From contig DASXNG010000085.1 of assembly GCA_036495225.1 (NCBI GenBank), positions 1 to 24,204 on the forward strand: a stretch of 24,204 nucleotides of DNA, read 5' to 3'. The DNA is from Galbitalea sp036495225 (GTDB lineage Bacteria > Actinomycetota > Actinomycetes > Actinomycetales > Microbacteriaceae). Position numbers and translations under genes: made by a program. Position 1 is the first letter of the stretch. Every line of letters starts with the position of its first letter. Below the pieces are notes generated by a model. It searched no databases, had not been told where the DNA came from, and saw only the letters and a program-made list of their open reading frames with translations. Below, piece after piece: positions 7,069-15,072 of the stretch.

Positions 7069-7572
7069 ATGGCGCATACGTTACTGATCGTGCTTCACGC
7101 CACGTGCGCGACGCTGGCGTTCGGCGTCGGGTGCGCGCTGATGGTTCGGCTGCCGACATCCGTTCGATCGGTGCGATTCTGGATCTACTACGCCGCCGTG
7201 TGGGTCGCGATGCTGCTGCTCATCTCCGTCGTCTTGGTCGACTGGACCGACCTCATCCTCACGAATCGAATTGCGTTCGGAGTGCTCTGCCTTCTCGCCA
7301 TCTACCTCCTTTGGCGCACCGAGCGATCGCGGCAGACCCTTGTTCGACAAGACGAGGATTGGCGCAAAAAGTTCGCGGGCCACGTTGGCTTCGTGCTGAT
7401 CTCACTCTTCGACGGATTCTGCATCGTCACCGCCATCGACCTGCACCTGCCGCCGGTGGTCACCGTCATCGTCGCTATTCTGGGTGTTGCAGCAGGCATT
7501 CTGGTCATTCGCCGCGTCGCACGTCGAGAAACGCGCCCCACCGAACCAAACAGCGGAATCGCTGCTCCATAA
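7069..7572 (+). CDS. Small integral membrane protein, unknown function
   Basis: This encodes 167 residues starting at ATG 7069, 19 bp after the ligase stop, with CAGGG just upstream as a poor ribosome binding site. Five hydrophobic stretches are visible at roughly 4-25, 36-57, 66-82, 104-124 and 127-146, with basic loops (TERSRQTLVRQDEDWRKK between the third and fourth) and a hydrophilic tail. It might be read from the ligD transcript. No conserved motif or family was recognised, and no link with NHEJ is claimed. Confidence 0.7.
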   Translation: MAHTLLIVLHATCATLAFGVGCALMVRLPTSVRSVRFWIYYAAVWVAMLLLISVVLVDWTDLILTNRIAFGVLCLLAIYLLWRTERSRQTLVRQDEDWRKKFAGHVGFVLISLFDGFCIVTAIDLHLPPVVTVIVAILGVAAGILVIRRVARRETRPTEPNSGIAAP

Positions 7573-7590
7573 GGGGCGCCGACTCCGCCC

Positions 7591-7596
7591 TAGGCT
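7591..7596 (+). promoter_or_regulatory. -10 hexamer TAGGCT, leaderless start of the SRPBCC gene
   Basis: TAGGCT ends exactly 6 nt before ATG 7603, and no Shine-Dalgarno sequence precedes the ATG. Transcription would begin at or next to the start codon. No clear -35 is seen. Confidence 0.5.
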
Positions 7597-7602
7597 GGTC
7601 GA

Positions 7603-8100
7603 ATGACGGATGTTGGCCTCCCCCTCCTGCACGGAACGGAGGTTCAGCACATCAACGTTGACGCGTCCTCCAGTGTGATCTGGTCTGCATTTGCGGAACT
7701 CGACTTTCGCGATCGCTGGTTCAACCTGCCTGGCCCGCACGCCAGCCGCACTCACGAGCTCGACTTCCGCATCGGCGGCTCGGAGGTCGCGACGAGCACC
7801 TTCCACAACGTCGATCACGAGGAACGCCTCGAGCACCGATCGCGCTTCATCGACCTGGTCGAGGATCGCAGAATCACCTATGCCTACGAGTTCCGCCTGA
7901 ACGAAGTGCTGAGGTTCGTTGGACTCACAACCATCGAGTTGCGGCCGGACGATTCCGGAACGCGAGTCGACTACACGGACCAGTACCAGTTCTTCGACGT
8001 GCCTGGAGACGGCAGCGCGGAGCGTGGTGAGCGCCGGGGAGGCACAACCTTCTTCCTTCGGCGACTGAAGATCGCCGTCGAGCAGGGCACCGGCCAATAA
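7603..8100 (+). CDS. SRPBCC/AHSA1-family protein
   Basis: This encodes 165 residues. The pattern is that of an activator-of-Hsp90-ATPase-1-like START-fold protein: an opening strand (VQHINVDASSSVIWSAF), a hydrophobic-cavity helix region, FRIGGSEVATSTFHNVDHEE (the usual RxGG(x)...F.G.. stretch), then EDRRITYAYEF, strand TTIELRPDDSGTRVDYTDQY and a C-terminal helix. Members bind hydrophobic small molecules or act in polyketide-type or detoxification chemistry. No specific ligand can be given. It stands alone between two membrane-protein genes and has its own leaderless-type promoter. Confidence 0.85.
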   Translation: MTDVGLPLLHGTEVQHINVDASSSVIWSAFAELDFRDRWFNLPGPHASRTHELDFRIGGSEVATSTFHNVDHEERLEHRSRFIDLVEDRRITYAYEFRLNEVLRFVGLTTIELRPDDSGTRVDYTDQYQFFDVPGDGSAERGERRGGTTFFLRRLKIAVEQGTGQ

Positions 8101-8184
8101 TCCTGTACGGACGTTCAGCCCGCGATCGTATCTGAGACCGATTCACAGGGTGGTTGGTCAGGAATCTCCGGGACATTTGGCCCC

Positions 8185-8994
8185 ATGACGAACCTGACCT
8201 CCTTCACTCCCCTTTCGAATCCGCGCGGCCTGCTGAGCAAAGTTCCCGAGGTGACGGTGATCTTTTGGGTCATCAAAGTACTCGCGACCACGGTGGGCGA
8301 AACCGCAGCAGACTTCCTGGGTGTGAACCTGAATCTCGGTGAGGCGTGGACCGGGCTCTTCATGGCGGTCATCCTCGCGGGCGTGCTCGTGATCCAGTTC
8401 AGGCTTCGTCGCTATGTTCCCGCGGTTTATTGGCTCGCCGTCGTGCTCATCAGCATTGTTGGCACGCTCGTGAGCGATAACCTCGTCGACAATCTCGGCG
8501 TACCCCTGTGGGTCACAACGGTCGCGTTCGCCGTAGGGCTCGCCGCAACGTTCGTGGCCTGGTTCCGCGTCGAGAAGACCTTGTCGATCCACTCCATCTA
8601 CACGTCGCGACGCGAGGCGTTCTACTGGCTCGCGGTGCTGTTCACCTTCGCGCTTGGCACGTCAGCTGGCGACCTGCTTGCCGAGAGCCTGAATCTCGGC
8701 TACCTGCTCACGCTCGGAGTCTTTGCTGGGGCGATCGCGCTCGTGGCCGTTGCCTACTTCGTGTTCAAGCTGAACGCCGTCGTAGCCTTCTGGATTGCCT
8801 ACGTCTTGTCTCGCCCACTGGGTGCGTCCACCGGCGACCTGCTCTCGCAGAGCGCCCACGACGGTGGCCTTGGGCTCGGAACCACAAGCACGAGCATCCT
8901 GTTCCTTGCCGCGATCTTGATCCTGGTCATCGTGCTTTCGGTACGCAGAATCGGCCGCTCTGCGCCGGCTATGGACGCGGAGCCGGTGGGCTGA
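8185..8994 (+). CDS. COG4705-type membrane protein with four internal repeats
   Basis: This encodes 269 residues with about eight membrane segments. The opening SKVPEVTVIFWVIKVLATTV and the VGETAADFL stretch are characteristic of COG4705 uncharacterised membrane-anchored proteins. A 19-residue unit occurs four times: 27-45 (FWVIKVLATTVGETAADFL), 82-100 (YWLAVVLISIVGTLVSDNL), 147-165 (YWLAVLFTFALGTSAGDLL) and 202-220 (FWIAYVLSRPLGASTGDLL). Each has an aromatic-W start, a mid-helix Gly and an intramembrane Asp. The spacing is 55, 65 and 55 residues, so a two-unit module was probably duplicated. The conserved Asp/Thr in the membrane suggests transport or ion binding, but function is unknown. The 3' end overlaps the APC transporter gene convergently by 26 bp. 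Confidence 0.85.
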   Translation: MTNLTSFTPLSNPRGLLSKVPEVTVIFWVIKVLATTVGETAADFLGVNLNLGEAWTGLFMAVILAGVLVIQFRLRRYVPAVYWLAVVLISIVGTLVSDNLVDNLGVPLWVTTVAFAVGLAATFVAWFRVEKTLSIHSIYTSRREAFYWLAVLFTFALGTSAGDLLAESLNLGYLLTLGVFAGAIALVAVAYFVFKLNAVVAFWIAYVLSRPLGASTGDLLSQSAHDGGLGLGTTSTSILFLAAILILVIVLSVRRIGRSAPAMDAEPVG

Positions 8995-10252
8995 CGCGAC
9001 GACGCTCGATGGCAAGGCGCGTCAGGCGGTAAATCACACCAATGGCAAGCACCGCCACACCCACCACGATCGCGGCGACGGGTAACGTCACGACCAGCGC
9101 CAGACAGCCCACAGCGCCCAGCACCTGAATCACGCGAGGGTATCTGCGCACCGCGGAGGCCTGGCGAAAAGCAGCCGAGTTCGCAACGAAGTAGTACAGC
9201 AAGACTCCGAACGACGAGAAACCGATCGCTCCGCGCAAGTCGACCGTGAGAACCAACACCACGACAACCAATCCGAGCACGAGCTCGGCGCGGTGCGGAA
9301 CTTTGAATTTCGGATGCACGACCCCCAGCCATCGCGGCAGATCCCCCTCCCGTGCCATCGCGAGTGACGTGCGACCAACGCCCGCGATGAGCCCGAGGAG
9401 TGCTCCGAGTGCAGCGGCTGCCGCGCCGACCCGCAGAACGATCAAAGCCCAGTCCCAACCGCTTAGCCGAACAACGGCCTCGAGGGGCGTCGGAGTCGCC
9501 GCGACACCGCTCGCGCCCAAAGTGCCAAGCTCGACGACTGCGACGACGACGTAGATCAGTACGGTCAGTCCGAGGGCGATCGTGATAGCCAGCGGGATCG
9601 TGCGCGCCGGATCGCGCACTTCCTCACCCATTGTCGCGACGCGTGCGTAACCCGCAAAGGCGAAGAACAGCAGGCCGGCAGCCTGAAGGATTCCGTAGGC
9701 GCCTCCGCTGAACAGTGACCCACCGAAAACGCTCGGGAGCGCCGGCATCCCGGTTGAGACCCCCGCGAACAACGCGACCGCCAAGCCGACCAGCGCTATG
9801 ACGACGACCACTCTGGCAACGGTCGCCGTGCGAGTCACTCCGAGGTAGTTCACCGCGGTCAAGGCGACGACGGCGAGCGCCGCGACCGGTCGCTCCCACT
9901 CCGGCGGCACGGCGTATGCGGCAAAAGTCAACGCCATCGCAGCGCAGCTCGCCGTCTTTCCGATGACGAAACTCCACCCGGCGAGAAACCCCCACCAGTT
10001 GCCAAGCTCTTCACGGCCGTACACATACGTGCCACCTGAGGTCGGGTAGACGGCCGCGAGCTGCGCGGACGACGTCGCGTTGCAAAAGGCCACGAACGCC
10101 GCCACCACGAGGCCAACGAGGAGCCCGGCACCCGCCGCTTGTGCCGCGGGAGTGAACGCCGAGAACACACCCGCACCGATCATCGAGCCGAGTCCAATGA
10201 AGACGGCGTCGCCCAAACCTAATCGTCGAGCAAGCGCAGATGTGGCAGTCAC
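8969..10252 (-). CDS. APC-family amino-acid permease
   Basis: This encodes 427 residues with about twelve hydrophobic helices. The N-terminus LGLGDAVFIGLGSMIGAGVFSAF carries the GSMIGAGVF signature of helix 1 in the APC superfamily, and FAFAGYARVATMGEEVRDPARTIP matches the helix 6-7 loop signature (GEEVxdPxRxIP). It probably moves an amino acid or amine with a proton; the substrate cannot be read from the sequence. The start is GTG 10250-10252 with a TAAGCT hexamer 6 nt upstream. The Arg/Pro-rich C-terminus overlaps the convergent COG4705 gene by 26 bp. Confidence 0.92.
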   Translation of the reverse strand: MTATSALARRLGLGDAVFIGLGSMIGAGVFSAFTPAAQAAGAGLLVGLVVAAFVAFCNATSSAQLAAVYPTSGGTYVYGREELGNWWGFLAGWSFVIGKTASCAAMALTFAAYAVPPEWERPVAALAVVALTAVNYLGVTRTATVARVVVVIALVGLAVALFAGVSTGMPALPSVFGGSLFSGGAYGILQAAGLLFFAFAGYARVATMGEEVRDPARTIPLAITIALGLTVLIYVVVAVVELGTLGASGVAATPTPLEAVVRLSGWDWALIVLRVGAAAAALGALLGLIAGVGRTSLAMAREGDLPRWLGVVHPKFKVPHRAELVLGLVVVVLVLTVDLRGAIGFSSFGVLLYYFVANSAAFRQASAVRRYPRVIQVLGAVGCLALVVTLPVAAIVVGVAVLAIGVIYRLTRLAIERRRVSPPAPRP

Positions 10253-10258
10253 AAGCGC

Positions 10259-10264
10259 AGCTTA
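10259..10264 (-). promoter_or_regulatory. -10 hexamer TAAGCT, leaderless start of the APC permease gene
   Basis: Read on the minus strand, TAAGCT is followed by exactly 6 nt and then the GTG start at 10252. No ribosome binding site is visible. This is the same geometry as at several other genes in the window. Confidence 0.5.
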
Positions 10265-10329
10265 GAGCCCCCGTGTGAACACCCTGTATGAACTCTCAGC
10301 GCGATGCGATCGAACTGTTACCTGGCTCG

Positions 10330-10359
10330 AGGACAAACTGCCGCCAACGCTCGTACCAT
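10330..10359 (+). promoter_or_regulatory. Leaderless promoter of the DUF2795-like gene
   Basis: AGGACA (10330-10335, 4 of 6 to TTGACA) and TACCAT (10354-10359) are 18 bp apart. TACCAT ends 6 nt before ATG 10366. This also favours that ATG over the upstream in-frame ATG at 10288. Confidence 0.5.
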
Positions 10360-10365
10360 CGAAAT

Positions 10366-10668
10366 ATGGACTTCTCGAAACCGTTCGGGTCGCTCCTCCA
10401 CCAAGCCCATTTGTGGGCCGAGAAGGTCAACGACAGCCTTGATACCGTCCAAGATCGACGGGTTGTTGCGCCGCGCCCGTCGTCTCTCGACACACCGGAT
10501 CCGTTGCTGGTTCTGATCGAGGCGCGCTACCCGACGACGCGCAATGACATCGTCGCGTTTGCCATCGCCAACGGGCTGGATGCCGCGACAATCGACGCGC
10601 TCCTGCAGCTACCGGCCGACCGCCCAATCACCCCAGCAGCCGTGCGGTATCAGCTGGCCAACTTCTAG
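10366..10668 (+). CDS. Small protein with DUF2795-like C-terminal domain
   Basis: This encodes 100 residues. The C-terminal ~50 residues (LVLIEARYPTTRNDIVAFAI, then NGLDAATIDALLQLPADRPI and TPAAVRYQL) resemble DUF2795: a short helical domain with the pattern YP..K.dlv..A..nGa....ld.L..LPd......a.v. The N-terminal half is polar and not recognised. The start at 10366 is chosen because of the TACCAT hexamer at 6-nt spacing; starting at 10288 would add 26 residues without homology. Its stop TAG (10666-10668) overlaps the stop of the convergent hydrolase gene. Function is unknown. Confidence 0.7.
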   Translation: MDFSKPFGSLLHQAHLWAEKVNDSLDTVQDRRVVAPRPSSLDTPDPLLVLIEARYPTTRNDIVAFAIANGLDAATIDALLQLPADRPITPAAVRYQLANF

Positions 10669-11234
10669 CCGCTGAACTTCGCCACGAAATCGAGCGCGCG
10701 CTGCTCGATGAGCGCGGCGCTTTCCGGCTCGAACTCGGGCAGACTGTCATCCGCTATCAAGTGACCGAACCCGGCGTAGGTGTAAAGCTTGCCTTCGTTC
10801 GACGCTGCAACCAGCTGCCTCGGCCCCTGCTCGTCCGCCCACGGATCAAACTCCGTCTGGTGAATCTGCACGGGAACCGTCGCCGGCCACGGCGAATCGA
10901 ACCACTCCGGTGGAATGCCACCATGCATGAGAACTGCGCCGCTCGCGCCAGGCCTCGTCTGCGCGAGCTTCTGCGCGGGCATAGAACCGAGCGACATGCC
11001 GAAGTAGAACGCCGTCGGCGGCGCGACTTCTGCCGCCGCGACTCCCGCCGCGATCACTTTTTCGGCGCCGAGTTCGTCGGCGTAAGCAACTCCCTCATCG
11101 AGGGAACCAAAGGTTCTGCCGTCGTAGAGATCCGGGGTTATGACGGTGTGACCCGCGCTGCGTAACCGATCCGCAAACGAGAGAACTCCCGGTGTGAGTC
11201 CCTGCGCATGATGGAAAAACAGGATGTCAGCCAT
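10665..11234 (-). CDS. Dienelactone hydrolase family alpha/beta-hydrolase
   Basis: This encodes 189 residues. DILFFHHAQGLTPGVLSFAD starts the alpha/beta-hydrolase core, TVITPDLYDGRTF matches the dienelactone hydrolase family, and GMSLGS gives a GxSxG nucleophile elbow (S81). Classical dienelactone hydrolases use Cys here, so this is the serine type. D130 (or D134) in TEFDPWAD and H158 in GFGHLI complete the likely triad. The substrate is unknown. I chose ATG 11232-11234 because GAAAGG lies 7 nt upstream; a GTG 15 nt further upstream is in frame but has no ribosome binding site. Confidence 0.87.
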   Translation of the reverse strand: MADILFFHHAQGLTPGVLSFADRLRSAGHTVITPDLYDGRTFGSLDEGVAYADELGAEKVIAAGVAAAEVAPPTAFYFGMSLGSMPAQKLAQTRPGASGAVLMHGGIPPEWFDSPWPATVPVQIHQTEFDPWADEQGPRQLVAASNEGKLYTYAGFGHLIADDSLPEFEPESAALIEQRALDFVAKFSG

Positions 11235-11320
11235 GGCGCTGCCTTTCACTTCAGTCGTACGGCGACATCATGCGACAGGCATACGACATTCGTGCGCGGC
11301 GGCGACCGCGACCCAACCCG

Positions 11321-12244
11321 CTACTTGGTCGGAATTGGACTCGGCGTTGGCGTCGGGGTCGTAGTCGTTGCGGAAGCGGCCGCGGCCTGCTCGACAAACG
11401 TGGCGAAGGCCGCCGCGCTCGAGACGCTCTGGTCGGTGATCGGGAACGACTGACCATCGACGATGACCGTCGGTGTTCCGCTCACGGTTTTGACATTCGA
11501 GTCGGGCAGCGGCCCATCGACCGCTCTCTGCGTGGCATCCGTTACCCACGACTTGTATCTCTCGTCGTTAACGCAAGTCGTGATCTTCGAGAGATTGTGC
11601 ACACCAGCCGACTTCATGACACCGATGATCTGTGCGTTCGTCAGACCGGGGGTGAGCTCTTTCGGCTGCTTCAGGTACATCTCGTGCGTCCAGGCCCAGT
11701 AGTCATCTGGAGCAAAGGTTGCGACACAACCGGCAGCGTTTGCAGCGCGCGACGAGTATCGCGTGCCCTCGGACGAGCGGTCGAGGAACGAAACCGGATG
11801 AATTTCGACGGTCGCCGCGCCCGACTTCATCCAGCTGGTCAGCTGGTCGTAGTTTGCGGTCTCGAACTCGTTGCAGACCGGGCAGAAGTAGTCGAGATAG
11901 ATGCGGATGCTGACGACACTCGACTTCTTGTCGCGAACCGTCGGAACGGGCTGGCCGCCCGCCGGGATTGCCGGGGTGGGCACGGCCTTGGCGTCCTTGG
12001 CGAGGAGGATCCCATCGCTTTGCATGTTGACCGGGCCGGCCGAGGGAGTCGTGCGGCTGCTCCACAGCACGAGGGAGACGATGACCGCGGCAGCGATGAC
12101 AACGACAGCGATACCGCCCTGAATGAACCACCTGTTGCGCCGCTCACGCTTGCGCTGCTGCTCCCGCATCGCGCGCGCCTTTTCACGCGCTGCGTTGCGA
12201 CGCTCATTCTTGCTGGCGCGATTGCCCGCTCCGCTGTATGACAT
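11321..12244 (-). CDS. Membrane-anchored DsbA-like thioredoxin-fold protein
   Basis: This encodes 307 residues. A very basic, Arg/Lys/Glu-rich cytoplasmic helix (about 10-38) is followed by one membrane segment (about 40-62) and an extracytoplasmic thioredoxin domain with active site C121-P-V-C124 in LDYFCPVCNEFE. The cis-Pro loop is SGTPTVIVDG (near 254-263). The C-terminus is a short Thr/Pro-rich tail (TTTTPTPTPSPIPT). It probably forms or shuffles disulfides in exported proteins, as described for actinobacterial DsbA/MDB-type proteins. It has GTGAGG 4 nt before ATG 12244 and is divergent from the ABC ATPase gene. The ~85-bp gap to the downstream hydrolase gene shows no clear terminator. 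Confidence 0.92.
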   Translation of the reverse strand: MSYSGAGNRASKNERRNAAREKARAMREQQRKRERRNRWFIQGGIAVVVIAAAVIVSLVLWSSRTTPSAGPVNMQSDGILLAKDAKAVPTPAIPAGGQPVPTVRDKKSSVVSIRIYLDYFCPVCNEFETANYDQLTSWMKSGAATVEIHPVSFLDRSSEGTRYSSRAANAAGCVATFAPDDYWAWTHEMYLKQPKELTPGLTNAQIIGVMKSAGVHNLSKITTCVNDERYKSWVTDATQRAVDGPLPDSNVKTVSGTPTVIVDGQSFPITDQSVSSAAAFATFVEQAAAASATTTTPTPTPSPIPTK

Positions 12245-12370
12245 CAGACCTCACTCGGGTGGTGGATACAAACCGTGCCTTCAAGATAGTAGAGGCCCCG
12301 CCCGAGAATAATGCAGACGGCTGGACAACGCCTGCCAGCACCCTCAAACATGTACCCCTAGTTCGCGTGA

Positions 12371-12401
12371 CATAATGAGCCTCGGTGCAGTGTTGCACCG
12401 A
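12371..12401 (+). promoter_or_regulatory. Promoter -10 and operator-like inverted repeat upstream of the ABC ATPase gene
   Basis: CATAAT (12371-12376) is a good -10 candidate. It is followed at 12382-12401 by TCGGTGCA-gtgt-TGCACCGA, a perfect 8-bp inverted repeat centred near the expected transcription start. This could be a repressor operator or a 5'-UTR stem-loop. A second small hairpin (CCGGC/GCCGG, 12423-12439) precedes the ribosome binding site AAGGAG (12442-12447). Carbon-responsive control of MsiK-type ATPases makes an operator plausible, but this is inference. Confidence 0.5.
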
Positions 12402-12457
12402 TTTCCATTCACAAAGGATCGTCCGGCACGTACCGCCGGTGAAGGAGTACTACAACC

Positions 12458-13585
<1,128 letters not shown>

Positions 13586-13596
13586 TCAATTTCGCG

Positions 13597-13629
13597 AGGC
13601 CCGTCGTCTCCTCGTGAGATGGCGGGCCT
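13597..13629 (+). terminator. Hairpin terminator after the ABC ATPase gene
   Basis: AGGCCCG (13597-13603) pairs with CGGGCCT (13623-13629). The stem continues inward through a C-G and a wobble pair, and TCTC/GAGA (13607-13610 / 13616-13619) closes a small loop. Only a short, interrupted T run follows. It lies 12 bp after the stop codon and 25 bp before the DUF4032 start. Confidence 0.65.
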
Positions 13630-13653
13630 TGCCGTTTGCAGGAGGGATCCACG

Positions 13654-14952
13654 TTGGTCGGCTCACTGAACATCACGTCGGCGATCGTCGACCCGGCGTT
13701 GCTCGACCTGCCGTGGTCGCTTCCGCTGGATGTGTGGCCAGACGACACCATCGCCGCCCTGCCCAAAGGCATCTCGCGCCACCTCGTGCGATTCGCACAC
13801 CTGGGCGGCTACGTCATTGCCATCAAAGAGACTTCGGCCGAATTCGCTCGTCGAGAGTACGAACTGCTCCGCACTCTGCAGCGCCTCGAAATCCCGAGCG
13901 TCGAACCAGTAGCCGTTATCACGAATCGCACGGATGCCGACGGCAACGAGCTCGACTCCGTACTCATCACCCGCCACCTGAAGTTCTCGCTGCCCTACCG
14001 GGCCCTGTACTCGCAGAGCCTCCGGCCGGATACTGCCACGCGCCTGGTCGATGCCCTCGCCGTGCTGCTCGTGCGACTGCACATCGTCGGGTTCTTCTGG
14101 GGCGACGTCTCGCTGTCCAACACGCTGTTTCGTCGCGATGCTGGCGCTTTTGCTGCGTATCTGGTCGATGCCGAGACCGGGCAGCTGTACGACAAACTTT
14201 CCAACGGCCAGCGCGAAAACGACCTCGAGATCGCTCGCGTGAACATTGCGGGCGAGCTCCTTGACCTTCAAGCGGGCGGGCGGCTCGACGAAGACCTCGA
14301 CGCCGTCGAGATCAGCAACGGAATCGTCGCCGCGTATCGCAGCCTGTGGAAGGAACTCACCGGGCCGGAAGAATTCGACCAGTCGGAGCGTTGGCGCATC
14401 AACCGCCGCGTCGAACGGCTCAACAATCTCGGTTTCGACATCGAAGAGCTCGCGATCAACACGGACGGTGCCGGCTCCCAGGTACGCATCCAGCCGAAGG
14501 TGGTGGATGCCGGCCACCACTCCCGCAGACTGCTTCGCCTCACCGGTCTCGACGCCGGTGAAAACCAGGCCAGACGGCTGCTCAACGACCTGGACTCCTA
14601 TCGCGCGACCTTCGCAAAGAAGGACGCAGACGAGGAGATGGTCGCGCACGAGTGGCTCGCCCAGGTGTTCGAGCCCGTCATCCGCGCCATCCCGAAGGAC
14701 CTCAGGGGCAAGCTCGAGCCCGCGGAGGTGTTCCATCAGCTGCTCGACCATCGCTGGTACATGTCGCAAAACGAGGGTCGGGATGTCCCCCTCGCGGAGG
14801 CACTCAGCTCCTACGTCGACACCGTGCTGCGCCACCGTCGCGACGAGGCGACCGTCATCGCTCCCCCAACCGAGGCGATCACGGTGCCCATCTCAACCCT
14901 GGGAGCTGACGCCGACGAGCCCGACGAAGACGACTGGCGCCTGAAGGTCTAG
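13654..14952 (+). CDS. DUF4032 domain protein with kinase-like core
   Basis: This encodes 432 residues. The N-terminal half resembles a lipopolysaccharide-kinase/aminoglycoside-kinase-like fold: IAIKETS (the lysine of the ATP site), LLRTLQRLEIPSVEPVAVI, and FFWGDVSLSNTLFRRDAGAFAAYLVDAETG. The last matches a catalytic-loop HGD/WGDxxxxN pattern followed by a DxE metal motif. The C-terminal half (after about residue 215) is the DUF4032 region common in actinobacteria. The start is TTG 13654 with AGGAGGG (13640-13646) at 7-nt spacing; an in-frame TTG at 13636 would place this ribosome binding site inside the gene. The substrate is unknown. The acidic C-terminus ends DEPDEDDWRLKV. Confidence 0.88.
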   Translation: MVGSLNITSAIVDPALLDLPWSLPLDVWPDDTIAALPKGISRHLVRFAHLGGYVIAIKETSAEFARREYELLRTLQRLEIPSVEPVAVITNRTDADGNELDSVLITRHLKFSLPYRALYSQSLRPDTATRLVDALAVLLVRLHIVGFFWGDVSLSNTLFRRDAGAFAAYLVDAETGQLYDKLSNGQRENDLEIARVNIAGELLDLQAGGRLDEDLDAVEISNGIVAAYRSLWKELTGPEEFDQSERWRINRRVERLNNLGFDIEELAINTDGAGSQVRIQPKVVDAGHHSRRLLRLTGLDAGENQARRLLNDLDSYRATFAKKDADEEMVAHEWLAQVFEPVIRAIPKDLRGKLEPAEVFHQLLDHRWYMSQNEGRDVPLAEALSSYVDTVLRHRRDEATVIAPPTEAITVPISTLGADADEPDEDDWRLKV

Positions 14953-14965
14953 CGCAGCGGGGACC

Positions 14966-15054
14966 GCGGAGGGAGAAAGTTACCCGTGGCGGGAGTTGTA
15001 GCTCCCTCCGCCGGCATGTTTCTCCCGCCGGCGGGTGTAGTTTCTCCCGCCACC
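14966..15054. repeat. GC-rich interspersed repeat cluster between convergent genes
   Basis: Between the stops of the DUF4032 gene and rlmB, one motif close to GGCGGGAGAAACTAC recurs. Forward copies lie at 14966-14983 (gcggagggagaaagttac) and 14988-15002. Reverse copies lie at 15001-15013, 15016-15030 and 15037-15054 (gtagtttctcccgccacc). Adjacent forward and reverse copies can pair into several alternative hairpins, which could act as a bidirectional terminator. The copies are too similar to be chance. Confidence 0.65.
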
Positions 15055-15072
15055 GCAGAGGTGCGCGCGGCG

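Noticed and set aside
11235..11320. Terminator between the DsbA-like and hydrolase genes
   Set aside because: Only a 4-bp GCGG/CCGC hairpin without a T run can be formed.
11270..12241. Long plus-strand ORF antisense to the DsbA-like gene
   Set aside because: Arg-rich, no motifs, fully explained as a GC-frame shadow of the real gene.
13663..14835. 390-codon minus-strand ORF opposite the DUF4032 gene
   Set aside because: It has no recognisable motifs or ribosome binding site. The plus frame carries clear DUF4032 and kinase-like patterns.
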